From: Tetradesmus obliquus
Lineage: Eukaryota > Chlorophyta > Chlorophyceae > Sphaeropleales > Scenedesmaceae
Reading direction: 5' to 3'
NCBI GenBank assembly: GCA_030272155.1
Contig: CP126193.1
Location: 2,170,001 to 2,234,000, forward strand
Length of the DNA: 64,000 bases
Shown: positions 25,501 to 36,494 of the stretch, one piece after another
Layout: the number at the start of each line of letters is the position of its first letter
Numbering within the stretch: position 1 is the first letter of the stretch
Position numbers and translations under genes: made by a program
The notes under the pieces: generated by a model
What the model saw: the letters and a program-made list of their open reading frames with translations, nothing else
Database searches by the model: none
Told to the model about the DNA's origin: nothing

Positions 25501-26014
25501 GCGGCAGCTGCAGCCTGGTGGTGGTTGATTATGACAAGTTTGTGGAGATGCTGCATGAGTATGATTGGGTGAATGTGCAGTGAGCGCAGCAGCAGGAGCA
25601 GCAGCTGCAACAGCAGCAACTGCAGCCTGGTGGTGCTTGATGCGGACAAGTTCGGGGAGCTGCTGGAAGAGTATGACTGGGTGAGCACGGCGTGCTGCGT
25701 CCTGTAGTGTAATATTGTGTTTGAAGCAGCAGGGGCGGCAGCTGCAGCAGCAGCATCAACTGCAGCCTGGTGGTGCTGGATGCTGACAAGTATGGCGAGC
25801 TATTGGAGGAATATGATTGGGTGAGAGGGCAGTGAACATGTTCAGCAGCAGCAGCAGCAGCAACTGGATATGGACAAGTTTGCAAAGCTGCTGGAGGAGT
25901 ATGACTGGGTGAGTGTATAGAGTGCTTGCATTCAGAGGCATGCACGCAGTCTAGGGACATATCCCAGTCTTGAGCGTGCAGTGAGCGCAGCAGCAGCAGC
26001 AACAGCAGCAGCAA

Positions 26015-26064
<50 letters not shown>

Positions 26065-26649
26065 GCAACAGCGGCAGCGGCGGCGGCGGCGGCGGCAGCC
26101 TGGTTGTGCTTGGTGCCGACAAGTTTGCCGGGCTGCTGAAGCAGTACAACTGGGTGAGCAGCAGAGGCGGCTGGCGTGGTGCAGCCCTGGCAACTGGTGC
26201 ACATGAGACGATGCATGAGAGCAATGCCGCACTTACTTGCAGCGTCACCAAGCAGCACACTGTTGGTCTGCAATGCTCAATTTGCAATGCTCAACCTGAC
26301 GGCAATCGCACACACATGACTGCCGCAGGCGCAGCAGCGGCTGCAGGAGATTGGCCGGCACTACGCAGAAACCCTGGATGCGCTGCCGCTGCTGGAGCAG
26401 CTGTGGAAGGCTGCCGCCACCTTTGACCTTCTCAAGAGCCCCTCAGCACTGATGCTGGCCAGCAGTGATGCCCGAGCTGTGAAGGCGACGCAGCACTTTT
26501 CTGGGCGGCAGGCGTTGCTGCGCAAGCGGGGGTTGTTGGATCGGCCGGGGTGGTGGAAGGAGAAGAAGGAAGCAGCAGGCGATGATTCGGAAGGGAAGTC
26601 TGGCGGTAAGGCGGGTGGTAGGTCTGGCAGCAACCTGGCTCGGCCATGA
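15010..26649 (+). CDS. Voltage-gated cation channel, HCN/CNG/KCNH-like, with C-linker and cyclic-nucleotide-binding-like domain
   Basis: Sixteen exons, all in phase, give 743 residues: 15010-15212, 15296-15485, 15782-15855, 16149-16170, 16589-16765, 17626-17831, 18342-18404, 18688-18808, 19119-19239, 19506-19584, 19840-19927, 21271-21414, 22714-22825, 23769-23896, 25283-25465, 26329-26649. The N-terminus is poly-Gln-rich, then PPWYMISPDGSFR, the segment found before S1 in this superfamily. S1-S3 lie around residues 155-275, a short S4 (LLKVFGLRRR) and S5 (LLLVGLHYFACALW) follow. The pore reads TSAMIGLGYGSFPP, a GYG filter suggesting K+ preference. The C-linker (VQHEVERRQLPQALGLRVV) leads to a cyclic-nucleotide-binding fold with FGEAALLP and FSVRALSNCSLVVLD. 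The phosphate-binding Arg of the usual RTA motif appears to be Pro (PTLFSVRA), so ligand binding is doubtful. The first intron has a GC donor (AG|GCAAGT). The start is the first ATG of the open first exon. Confidence 0.85.
15486..15515. other. Two perfect palindromes on a 5' splice site
   Basis: GTAGGTACTACCTAC (15486-15500) is a perfect 7+1+7 inverted repeat that begins with the donor GTAGGT of channel exon 2. CTAGTAGTACTACTAG (15500-15515) is a perfect 16-bp palindrome directly after it. In RNA the donor would be paired inside a hairpin. Confidence 0.8.
16465..17010 (+). repeat. Partial copies of the channel S1 exon around the real exon
   Basis: The real exon is 16589-16765. Upstream at about 16467-16510 is a copy of its start with an intact CCAG acceptor that soon diverges. 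Downstream at 16903-17002 is a copy of its end, nearly identical, whose donor has changed from GTGAGG to GCGAGG. Confidence 0.8.
17355..18095 (+). repeat. Partial copies of the channel S2-S3 exon on both sides
   Basis: The real exon is 17626-17831. Diverged copies of its start lie at about 17357-17440 and 17512-17545. Copies of its end (GTGGTGCTGGGCATG... CTCAACAG) lie at 17912-17967 and 18040-18090, both followed by good donors (GTGAGT and GTGGGT). The 3' copies could act as alternative donors only if joined to a suitable acceptor. Confidence 0.75.
18995..19070 (+). repeat. Diverged copy of the channel S5-pore exon start
   Basis: TTCCCTGAGGGCACCTGGCC and the following bases up to GAGGTGGATGCG repeat the beginning of the real exon (19119-19239), but the acceptor is degraded and the copy ends after about 60 bases. 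A similar fragment of the next exon, with an intact GCAG acceptor, lies at 19725-19770 ahead of the real one at 19840. Confidence 0.75.
20171..21330 (+). repeat. Ten tandem copies of the channel C-linker exon (about 117-126 bp unit)
   Basis: Copies of GTGCAGCACGAGGTGGAGCG (with small changes) start at 20171, 20291, 20415, 20532, 20656, 20780, 20897, 21023, 21147 and 21271. The last is the 5' part of the long functional exon (21271-21414). In several others (20532, 20656, 21023, 21147) the unit is a 60-nt phase 0-0 exon flanked by CAG before it and GTCTTC after it, coding VQHEVERRQLPQALGLRVVQ. Copies at 20415 and 20780 have lost the donor GT and copy 20171 lacks the acceptor AG. Confidence 0.92.
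21370..22680 (+). repeat. Eleven tandem copies of the exon end coding MGQLAPGLRLQ
   Basis: The segment CATGGGCCAGCTGGCGCCAG...CTGCAG ends at 21414 (real exon), 21546, 21659, 21762, 21865, 21978, 22081, 22194, 22294, 22441 and 22672. Spacing is mostly 100-113 bp. Ten are followed by GT; the last is followed by GA. Between them is a shared spacer with GGCTGGCTGTTGTGAGCACG. Pairs alternate between two spacer types (103 and 113 bp), which points to growth of a dimer unit. Confidence 0.9.
22785..23570 (+). repeat. Seven tandem copies of the exon end coding LLVEHQVAPEG
   Basis: Copies of GCGCTGCTGGTGGAGCACCA...CCAGAAG end before GT at 22825 (real exon), 22956, 23078, 23200, 23426 and 23561; a truncated copy lies near 23287-23310. 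The unit is about 122 bp. Each copy from the second on is preceded by AACCAG, a possible acceptor, so several copies look like complete short exons of about 36 nt. Confidence 0.9.
24060..25240. repeat. 16-bp minisatellite with a 342-bp higher-order period
   Basis: The unit CGCACCTACCCGCATC is repeated for about 1.18 kb (roughly 70 units with variants) in the intron before channel exon 15. Marker variants recur at a spacing of 342: CATTCACACC at 24091, 24433 and 24775, and ATTCCGCATCTGCACG at 24331 and 24673. A whole block was therefore duplicated after the variants arose. The array is free of stops over long stretches in more than one plus-strand frame. Confidence 0.95.
25405..26154 (+). repeat. 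Six tandem copies of the exon end coding DADKFGELLEEYDW
   Basis: Copies end before GTGA at 25465 (real exon), 25568, 25680, 25820, 25908 and 26153. They code variants such as VVLDADKFGELLEEYDW, VVLDADKYGELLEEYDW and VVLGADKFAGLLKQYNW, so the protein pattern persisted while the DNA drifted. A long AGC/AAC run (25985-26070) separates the last two. Confidence 0.9.
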
Positions 26650-29582
26650 GTAACAGTGGGGTTTGGGGTGACTATGGCATGTGGTTGTGATCAAACGGAT
26701 GAGTTGCTCTACAACGCATGCAGTTCTAGAAACGATATTCACTGATCAGTGATGGTGGTGGTTTTGGCATGTGGCCAAACGGATGGGTTGCTTTGATGGT
26801 GGTGGGCTTGAGTGAGAAAGCCATGGTTGGGGTCACGGTTTTGGGGTGCTGTTTGGGCAGGCAGTTCCTCTTTTTGAGAGCGGCATGTATGGTTTGCATA
26901 CCAGCACGGTTGAACAGGCTGGATGCAAAAACATGCAGTTGCATTGTCCGCCTTTACATGACACCGATGACTGATGAACATCTGGTTTATGTGCGCACCA
27001 AAGCTGTACACTGTGCAGGCGCACTCTCTGCAGTACTGGTGGTTTCCCTGCAGAGTCAGTTCAGTTGAAATGGGGCAGGATGCTGCAGCCTGCACATGCA
27101 GGCAGTTGGCACTGCGACCTGCAGATATAACACCCAGTGCATCCAATCTCGGATCGGCGGCTCCTTGTTTTCGTTGATAGAAGGTGCATGTCTTGGTGTT
27201 TTTGCCTGCTTGAAAGCAGGACCTGCTTTCCTGGTGGTGGTGGTGGATTGTGGTGCAGTACTGCAAGGTAGGCTCGGGTGACCTTGTGTTGTGTCACCAG
27301 CTGGCGTGGTAGGCTTATATGATCTTGTGCAAAGTGATCTTGCGCAATTGAAGCTGAAGCCATTTTTTGACAGACTGAGAAGTGGAAGCCACTTTTTGAG
27401 GACGGGAGGATGCACTGCCTCATCAGTAGGATTGTTGGCTGTGTTTGGCGGCAGCCTGGTGTTGTTGTATGGTTCAGTCGTTCAGCCTTACAGCAGTTTC
27501 TATGGCCTGAATGTGAATGTCATGGTGATGACCCAGCCCTACAGCCCTGACATCTGCAATGCAGGGCGGGTGGTTTTGAGGTCCTATTTCTTGTCTGCTG
27601 TTTCGTCTGGTGTCTCCAGCGATGATGGGGTGACATATTGCTTTCCCCGATGAGCTTTTTGTTGCCATGGCTCATGATTGGGGTCAACGTTCTCAATCGT
27701 AGGTTGATTGCCATGCAACTTCAGTGGAGTATGTAGAGAGATTACGTCATGCCCAGAGACATTAAAGCAAACGCCCTGTCAGCGCAGCTTGCCGCGACTA
27801 GGTGGGACACAGGCATGTAAAATTACGAATTCTAGACAAATGTGCCTGCCTACAGGGAGTCCAGAGAGTACAGGGAGTCCAGCCAGCAGTGCTGGCAGTT
27901 GTCCACGAGATATTTTGGCTCCGAATCAGCAGTGGCGTTACAGGTGGCACCCATGGCCAGGATCTGGGGTGTGGGCTTTGATTGCCGCCCACAACCGCGT
28001 CGGCCTCAGGCACACCTGAACACAGTCGAGGGCCATTATATCAGCTAATACACGTGTATATAGAGGGTTATTACGTGCATGCAGGTCAATCATTTCAGGT
28101 GGTGACATGATACATTTTGTAACACGCTGCTGTTGACAACGCCCTGGCCAGCTGCTTAGGCGCCGCATTTCAACACTGCGGCTCACGTGCCAACAGCTAT
28201 GGTGTTCACCAGTCATGATCACCACTCATGACTAACAACTTGCTGGCATGACGTCATAACACCAGATTGCAACACAATCTGCCTGTGACGGCTGCTGCAG
28301 ACAATCAGTCTCCGGCAGTGACAGCATGATGCGGTCAGCCCCGCCCAAATAGATACGCACATCAGTATATACTGCATTTGACAGAAGCCGCTGCACTTAA
28401 AGTGGTAACAAGCGCACACATCCGCATCGGGAGGGGAGGACGCTGTGGAGACGCCTGCAAAAATGGTTGTGAGCTGTACATGTCCTGCCACGCTCGCCAG
28501 CCACTGGCCAGCTGCTGCTGCCAGCAAGCTGCTGCCTCCTGCTGATGCACGCCCACAAAAAAACCAATCCAGCAGCGCCAGAGACTCCAACTGCAACTCT
28601 GTAAGCTTCAGGTGCGCAGCTGTGCATTACCAGCATCCTTCAGGGTCCTGGCTTTGTCCAGAATTCGTTGTTTAACTTCACTCAGCTAGAAGATCCAGCT
28701 GCGATGACACCTGGGTAGCCTCCGCAGATGCTCTGCAGTGCCTGGCAAGCAGTAGCAAGCAGACAAAGACAACAGCAGATCAACGACTTGTCACAACACA
28801 AGGTTGTACACAACAGGAAACGAAGCAACAGGCAAACACCTGTACTGCGAAGCACAACAGCAACTGGCGAGCTGGTCGGCCGCGCCAAGCTGAGCCGCTG
28901 AAATTAGCTCCTAACAGGACGCTTAGCTCCCGCCTAGCTTGCATTAACTCTTACAGCAATAGAATGTTGTGCCAGGTCTGCGGGTGTGCTGCTGCTGTCC
29001 CACACGCCCCGCTGCTCGCCTATGGCACACTGCGCCTGATTGGCTGGTCAGACAACAGCTGGCTCACTCTACGCCACCACCGCCAACAGCAGCCGCCACA
29101 GCAGCAGCACATGCCGCTACAGCAGCAGCTGCTGCCGGCGGCGCCAGCGGCTGACGTGCATGCAGTTGCCTGCAGCACTGTTTGCCGAGCCGGCTGGTCA
29201 CACCACCCCGCTGCCTGTGTTCGCGACAGAGGGACTCGGCATGGCGGTTGCAGCACCCCTTTCACGCATCCTCACGCAACACAGTGTTCACTTACGCTCA
29301 CACACAAGAACCCATCCAGCAGACACATACTCCACGGCACTGCCAAACAGGAGGTGAACATGTGCCTGCACCTACCTGCAGGAAAGCACCTGAGACACAC
29401 ACACAGAGCCAGCGACAACCTAGTTGTCTGGTGTTGTTGATGTAGTCAACACCACTACCCACAACACACACACACCCCTACAACCCCCCCTGACTACAAA
29501 GCCTTAGGCTACACGGCCATTGCAAATGGCACCTACCTGCAAGATTGCTTCAAAACAGCCACAGCCGCCAAGGGCGTGCCAC
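26650..29582. other. Convergent intergenic stretch, no convincing gene
   Basis: Between the stops of the channel (+) and cyclophilin-SYF2 (-). Candidate polyadenylation signals are TGTAA at 27816 (+) and TTACA at 28951 (TGTAA on the minus strand). The plus frame at 27301-27653 contains a hydrophobic stretch (VGLLAVFGGSLVLLYGSVV) after KPFFDRLRSGSHF, but has no upstream ATG and no clear partner exon; it could be a lone or relic exon. A diverged direct repeat occurs at about 26655-26710 and 26755-26795. Confidence 0.4.
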
Positions 29583-32500
29583 CTAGTTGTCTGGCAGCGC
29601 TGTGCCGCGCTCCAGGTTGGCCTTGATCTCCGCGGTGTGCTGGCCAAAGGCCCTCGCAATCTTCTTGTTGAAGTGCGCATTGCGGGAGTTGATGTAGTCA
29701 ACGTCGTCATCAGCACGGGCGGCGCGGCGGCGGCTGAAGGCTGCGCGCTGCGCCTGCTTGGCGTTGAGCTCGGCCACCATGGCGTCCACAGCTTCAGGAG
29801 CCACCTGCGGCAGCAGCAGCAGCAGTGAGTGTATCAATAAACTAGCGATTGTAAGGCACTCTGCCACACAGAGAGCAGGGAGCGCAGCTTGCCAGCTAGG
29901 TAGCGGTGGCGAGCAGCAGCCCTCTGTCCTGCCAGCAGCTTCCTTGTGTATGCCACATTACGTATGAGTGGAAGATGTTGCTAGACAGGCATTGATAGCA
30001 TCTCGTGCTGCTCAACATGCAGCAGCTTCCCAACACCAGAGGCGCATCAACGCAGTGCATCGACGAAGGCAGAAGGGCTCAAGACTGTGTCTCTTAACAT
30101 GCGGCGCCGCGCTGCAAACAGCCGCCCGAGGCTGCCTGCTACACACGCGCACGCGCAGCAGCAGGCATCCCCAGCAACTGCCGGGCAACGCCGTTCAGTT
30201 ATATGCTCTTGATACCTTGGTCATCACAGCCCTCAAACACACCAGCCAATGCAATGCGTCAACCACACGCTGCCAATGTTTCCGAAACACCAATGCTGCT
30301 TCCCCAGCCATCTCAGCAACCAACAGTTGTATCAGAAGCAGCTGGCTGGCGCCTGTCGTACAACGCAGCACACCGGTTGCAGCTTCCCTAGCCAACAATG
30401 TAACACCCGAACCTTGAGCCCTGAATGCACCTGGTGCCCCTCCCCATACTCCATTGTAGTCCAGCGCCAGCACCCTGTCTGGCTGCTTTCATTGCAGACA
30501 CTCAACCCCTGAACCCACACTCAAACAAACTCAAAACCCCAATCACCCTGAAGCCCCACGTGGTGCCCCTTGCCATACTCCATGGGGTCCAGCGCCAGTG
30601 CCCGGTCTGGCGCTGCTTCCTTAGCAGACACTGAACCCCTGAAACCCTGGTCAAACACACTAAACGCTCAAACCCTACCACCACAAAACCCCACCTGATG
30701 GCCCTTGCCGTACTCCATGGGGTCCAGCGCCAGTGCCCTGTCTGGCGCTGCTGCCTTTGCTGCCTCGTATGCTGCCAGATCTGGCGCGATCTTATCTGCG
30801 CGCCGCTCGTACGCCAGGTGCGTGGCGCGCTGCGTGAACACCTCCTGCCCTACAAGGTTGGGCTTCTTCTCCTGTAGCAATAGTGCGCATAGCAAGTGAG
30901 GTGTTTGTGGCTGGCTATGCAAGAGTCTAGCATGCAGTGTGTGTGGCGCGCTGCTAAAACCTCCTGCCCCACCAGGTGCTTCTTCTCCTGCAGCATTACT
31001 GTGCAAGGCAACCAGAGTGTTTGTGGGTAAGAACGAGGCAGCCAAGCAGCCTAACACACAGTGCGCGTGAAGATGTCTGAGCCACCAGGTTGACGATCTT
31101 CTCCTGCAGCCGTTGCGTGTGTTTATTAAGCGAGTGGGAAACAGCCTCAGCATCCACTGCAGAGCTCTGGTTGCACGCGCAGCAGAAAGGTACCAATGCT
31201 TTGACGTGCAGTGTGGCAAGCTCCCATCCATGCCAACAATACATATGCGTGTGCGCCAAGCCTGTTCCAACAGCATGTAGACCTTTGCTCAACTGCACAG
31301 GTGCAACGCCAAACTGCATGCACTCCAACACGCTCTGCACGGCTGCCTCCAGCCGCACCCAAACACCCACCAACACACACAACAAACCATAGAGCCTAAC
31401 AGCAGCACAGCAGCAGCCGCACCTTCTTCTTGGCCTTGGCCTCCGCCACCTCTGCACTCTCCAGCCGGTGCGCCTGCTCAGGGGTCAGCCCCAGCCGCGC
31501 TAGCTCCTCCGCTCGCTTCTTCTGCTTCTCCTCGTGCCACTTCTTACGGCCGTCGCCCTCCTCACCCTTCTCCGCAGCCTGCAACATGCATCATGGAGTG
31601 GCAACAAGATGCATAAATGATAAGCGTTGATGAAGACTTTGCACTGAGACAGGAAAGCAGCAAGTGGCTGGAGGCGGCCGTCGCCCTCCTCGCCCTTCTC
31701 GACAGCCTGCGGGACGAGTTAGGCGGGACAGATCATGTGATGTGCAATGTGCGGAACACGTGTAGAAGCAGATGCATCCGCTGCTCCTCGTGCCACTTCT
31801 TGCGGCTGTCACCATCCTCGCCCTTCGCGGCAGCCTGCGGGTTCAAATCTGTGCACCAAGAGTGAGAACACAACACGCTGGCTGCTGCACCGTGCCACAG
31901 CGCAGTGCCCCACCACCGACAGGCACCGACAGCACTCCCGGCAACCCCGCAAGTGCATGGTCATACACAAACATATGGAAACACTCAGCTGCCATCAGTC
32001 TACGCCGCGCCTGCCACACATCACCCGGCTGCCAGCCGCACTCCAAGTGCCTGCTGCTGCTGCTCACCCGTTGCCGCTTGCGCTCCGCGATGATGGCGTT
32101 CTCATTCGCCTTGCGCGCCTGCTGCATCTTCTGCTTCAGCTCGTACAGCTTCCGCTGCCGCGCATTCATGCCAGCATATGGATCGCCACCCCCTTCCTCA
32201 CCATCCGCATCTGCATCTGCTGCTGCTGCTTCTTGTTCATCCTCAGCAGCATCTGCTGCTGCTGCTGCTGCTGCTGCACCCCGGCCGCTGCCAGACGGTG
32301 CTTGCTGCTGCTGCTCGCCATCACTATCTGCTGCTGCTGCCGGCCTAGCCTGCTGCTTCTGCTGCTGCTCCTGCTGCCGCAGCGCTGCCAGCCGCGCGCG
32401 TGCTTCTTGTGTTGTGTCTATGGCTGTGCCCAGCGGGTCTGACCGCAGCTGCGCTGCCTCTGCTGCCTTCTCTGCCTTGATGCGCGTGAGCTCCTCGAGC

Positions 32501-33993
32501 CTGCTGGCTAGCTGCAGCAAGCAGCAAAGCCAGCAGCAGAGCCAGCAAGCAGACACAGGGAAGAATGCAGGCAGAGGGAGGCAGTGGAATTAAAGACTGT
32601 AGTGCTTGCAGATGCAGGCCGAACGGTACTGAAACGTGCTGCAAGAATGGTTGCAATGCGTACACTGACCAGGCGGCAGGCAAGCACGCAACGCAACGTG
32701 CGCCGCGGCGACGACAATGCTGCTGCAGCAACGGCACAGCCACTTCGACTGCACGGCTACAAACATGGGTGATGCAATGTGTGCACCGTCGTTCAAGGCA
32801 CACAACACAGCTGCTTCTTGCTCCCAGCGCTGCTGCCTGCTGCCGGTGTCCAGCGCACCTGCCCGCAGTCTGCGATCATTACGCGTGTACGCGTCTTGCC
32901 TGACTGGCTGCCCATGGCCTCCACACGCTTCACCACAGCCATGCCCTCAGTCACGCGCCCAAACACCACTGCGGCAGCAGCAGCAGGTGAGGGAGAAAAT
33001 CAGAAGAGCAGCAGCATGCCAGGCAGGTCATGCAGGTGCGGGAAGAGCAGCTGCAGGCAGTACCAGCTGCAGGGGAATGGATGATGGATGCAGGGTGCAT
33101 GCCCTTAACATACCAGACAGTTGCCAGCAGCCCGGCTGCTGGCTGACGGTAGCTGAAACACGCATTGCATCAGGGTGCAAGAGCAGTCAGCATACATGCT
33201 GCTGCGGGCGCCGGCAAGCCGCTGCTGCTGCTGCTGCTGCTCACCGTGCTTGCCGTCCAGCCATGGGCAGGCCACTGTGCAGAGGAAGAACTGGCTGCCG
33301 TTGGTGTGGGGCCCTGCGTTGGCCATGCTGAGGATGCCTGGCACGTCGTGCTTGAGTGTGAAGTTCTCGTCTGCAAAGCTGGGGCCATATATGCTCTCAC
33401 CTGTGTGTGCACAGTATGTTGGAACGCAGGCAGCAGCAAAACATCAGGGTGAGCGCACACAGCTTCTGGCAGCACGATGTTGCATGCAGTGTAAGAAGAA
33501 TGGAAGGCATGCAAGCAACCACCAGCAAGCGAGATGCGCTCATGCCTTCTGCCCCTATGTCTGCCTGCTGCTGCTGCTCTGTCCTCAGGTGCATAGCGTG
33601 TTGGCTGCTGACTGGACGACTATCAGGGTTTGTAGGCACATCACCCATGCGCAGCTCTCATCTGTAACGACTACGCTGCTCCTGCCCTGTGATGTTCCCA
33701 GCAGGGCAGTCTGCTGCTGCTGCTGCTGCTGCACAACCCTGCCCACCTCCTGTGCCGTTGCCTTTTGTGGTATCACCGCCCTGACACATAAACTCAGGGA
33801 TCACTCTGTGAAACGGCGAGCCTTTGAAGTGCAGGGGCTTGCCGGATCGGCCCATGCCCCGCTCGCCCGTGCACAGGCACCGAAAGTTTTCCGCAGTCTT
33901 GGGCGCGACATCTGCCCGCAGCTCCATCACTATGCGTCCCGCATCTTCTCCTCCTATGCTTATGTCGAAGAAGACTCGCGGATTGTCCCCCAT
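29583..33993 (-). CDS. SYF2: Cyclophilin-type peptidyl-prolyl isomerase fused to splicing factor SYF2
   Basis: Seven minus-strand exons, all in phase, give 503 residues: 33993-33747, 33400-33245, 32968-32859, 32511-32068, 31578-31423, 30871-30695, 29804-29583. Residues 1-171 form a complete cyclophilin: [39 protein letters not shown] (catalytic Arg present), GSQFFLC, and a WLDGKH loop where the CsA-contact Trp sits. The cyclophilin ends IADCGQ, and the next base is a donor, not a stop. The following exon starts [15 protein letters not shown], poly-Gln/Ala linker, [14 protein letters not shown], and runs to the diagnostic SYF2 end ([36 protein letters not shown]). SYF2 is a component of the catalytic spliceosome (NineTeen-related complex); several cyclophilins also sit in spliceosomes. 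A separate SYF2 start was sought at 32512-32858 and not found. Two genes mis-joined remain possible without transcript data. Confidence 0.8.
30425..31845 (-). repeat. Three sets of tandem exon-edge copies in the SYF2 part
   Basis: (a) The exon end coding [10 protein letters not shown], real donor at 30695, has copies at about 30555-30620 and 30427-30485. (b) The exon start coding [11 protein letters not shown], real acceptor at 30872, has copies with intact CTGCAG acceptors at about 30965-30993 and 31075-31110. (c) The exon start coding [14 protein letters not shown], real acceptor at 31579, has copies at about 31675-31710 and 31783-31836, both preceded by CGCAG. Unit sizes are about 110-135 bp. 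Confidence 0.85.
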
Positions 33994-34492
33994 AGCAGAA
34001 GGTTGCTTGTATGTGCAGGGTCTGAGCAGGTGCAAGCTAGTACAGAGATGCACGACACTGCCAACGGCTTCAACCCAGTAACCAATGGGACCGAGTGCAA
34101 ATGTGTTGCATCAAAACAGTCCTCAGCAACCTAACGCTGGGCTGGGTTGGCCTGCACCCACATGCGTAACGTCATGACAGTTCTCAACACACTGAACCCT
34201 TGCTGATGCATGTTTACCATCAAGAGGCTGCCAACAGCACACGCGGTGGTCAACTCAACACACGCACACGAAAATGCAATGTTCCAAGCAGCCTCACGAA
34301 CCAAAGTAAGTGCTGTGCTGTGCAGGTGCCAGCAGCATGGCTTGCCCAGCACACCAGCTGGCCCGGCTGTGAAAAGCCAGTTTCACGCATGGAAAATGCA
34401 ACAAAACGGCGGTGCAATTGCGAACATCCACTGTGTGTGACAGCTACACAGCCTTCCTGCAAGGCTAAGATCGCCCCTTCCTTTCCAAAGTC
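33994..34492 (-). promoter_or_regulatory. Upstream region of cyclophilin-SYF2
   Basis: The 499 bp between the stop of the OPR-like gene and the cyclophilin ATG hold no supported exon. The region must contain the 3' end of the former and the promoter of the latter; no TATA box or other known element is clear. Confidence 0.35.
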
Positions 34493-35503
34493 CTAAAACT
34501 CGCGCTTCAGCGTGCCAGGAGGCTTCATCTTCCGCTCCCGCCAGCCCTGCTTCCCTGGCCCAGCAGGCCCCCTGCCACCCCCCATACCCCCACCCTGCTG
34601 CTTCCGCTGCTTCTTCGCTTTATCCGCCTCATTCTGCCGGCGCCGCTGCTCGTTCTTCGCTGTTATAACAGCCCTGTGCCGCGCGAGCCGCTCCAGCTGC
34701 CGCTGCCGCTCCTGCTGCCGCTTCAAACGCCCCGGCACACTGCCTAGCATCTGCTGCATGCGGGCCTCAGGCACAACCTCCAGCTGTGCATACACATCTC
34801 GAATGAGTGCTAAGCCCTCCAGAGGGAAAGCCCTGCCCAGGCGAAGCACTGCTGCTGCATGCCAGCGCCACCACTCCACGCCCGGCTTGCAGTCAAACAC
34901 ACCACACACCTCAGCGGCCTGCAGGGCGGCGGTCAAACGACGGGAAAACAGCAGGTCAAAAACCGAGCACAGCAAACATTAGATATCCCAACAAACATCA
35001 CCCTGCGGTCACTGTGTGTATGAAGTGTGCTGGCAACGCATGAGTATCCTGGCAGCAGCTCATGCCCAGCCGAAGCAGCTGGCGCAACTGTCTTACTAGC
35101 GCTGCAAGGGCCACATCGCACCTGTGTCAGCTGCTCCGCAGTGAGCTCGGCCAGGTGCTCCTGCAGCGGCTGCAGCAGCTGCAGCAGCAGCGCCTTGTGG
35201 CGTGCCCCAAAGGCAGGCGGCTGCTGCAGCAGGTCTGACACCAGCAGCAGCAGCTGCGGCGTGCTGGCAGCGTCGTAGGCACTCCTGCACAGAGGCATAT
35301 AGGCGACACCAACCACACGGCGATGAGTTGTGAGTAACAATTGCAGCAGCAGGGCCAGCACGCGGCTGAAGACCAGCAGTTGCGTTGATGGTGTTGTCGA
35401 CTCAATGGCAGAGCACGCAGGCATACAGCAAGCACGTACAGCCCCGATCGCCGCAACTGTTGGCGATAGACACCTCACACAAAGCTGCCAGCTGTGCAAC
35501 AGC

Positions 35504-35572
<69 letters not shown>

Positions 35573-35675
35573 CACCTGTGGTACGCCTCCAGCATGCCAG
35601 CCAGCCACAGCGGGTGAGCAGGCCGCTGCAGCGCCAGCAGCACCACACACACGTCACACAGCAGCCCGGCCGTCA

Positions 35676-35721
<46 letters not shown>

Positions 35722-35834
35722 GGCTTCCTGCTGTGCATCTTCCTGATGCATTAGCTCCTCTGCACCTCCAAACACTCCACTGTAGTCAAGGCTGCCACTG
35801 CCGTTTATTACGCTGCTGCCGCTGCCGTTTATGC

Positions 35835-35870
<36 letters not shown>

Positions 35871-36080
35871 CGTTCAGCAGATCTCCTTCAAAGGCATCCG
35901 CATCAGCACGTACTGCTGCTGTTGCTGCTGTGCTTCCAGAAAGTGATGCAGCCAGGGAGATGGCGGCACACCTGTTTGAGGCAGCTTCCAGCCAGGCCTG
36001 CCACCACGACTCGTCAGGCTGCAGGGCCTGACAGGCCTGGCTGCTGCCCTCAGGCTGGTCCTGACAGCCTGACGCCTCAC

Positions 36081-36121
<41 letters not shown>

Positions 36122-36447
36122 GCTTGCAGTGCTGCCGCCTCACCCTTCTGCTGCTGCTGCTGCTGCTGGAGAGGGTCTGTGGATTGTTCCTGAAAGCATG
36201 CAAAGGCAGTCAGGCCCTGCAGCAGCAGTACCAGCTCACGCAAAGTCGCCGTGGCGAAGCGCCGGCGCGCTGCTGTTGCTGCAGCCGCCAGCAGAGTGCG
36301 GCTAGGCTGCAGGGAGAGCTGCGCTGCTGCTGTGAGTAGGGTGTGCAGCTGTGCTGCTGTCATGCTGGGGAGGTGGGGCTGGCTGGCTGCTAGCAGAGGC
36401 TGCAGCTGGCTGGGCTGGATGTGGGGCCCGGGGTACCTGCAGGTGTG

Positions 36448-36494
<47 letters not shown>

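Noticed and set aside
27291-27653. Hydrophobic plus-strand frame after KPFFDRLRSGSHF
   Set aside because: It has a hydrophobic segment but no ATG before it, no partner exons and no known family; kept only as a remark.
35385-36305. 306-codon plus-strand frame rich in Gln/Ala/Cys
   Set aside because: It is the antisense shadow of the OPR-like gene, whose minus-strand exons fit phase and splice sites.
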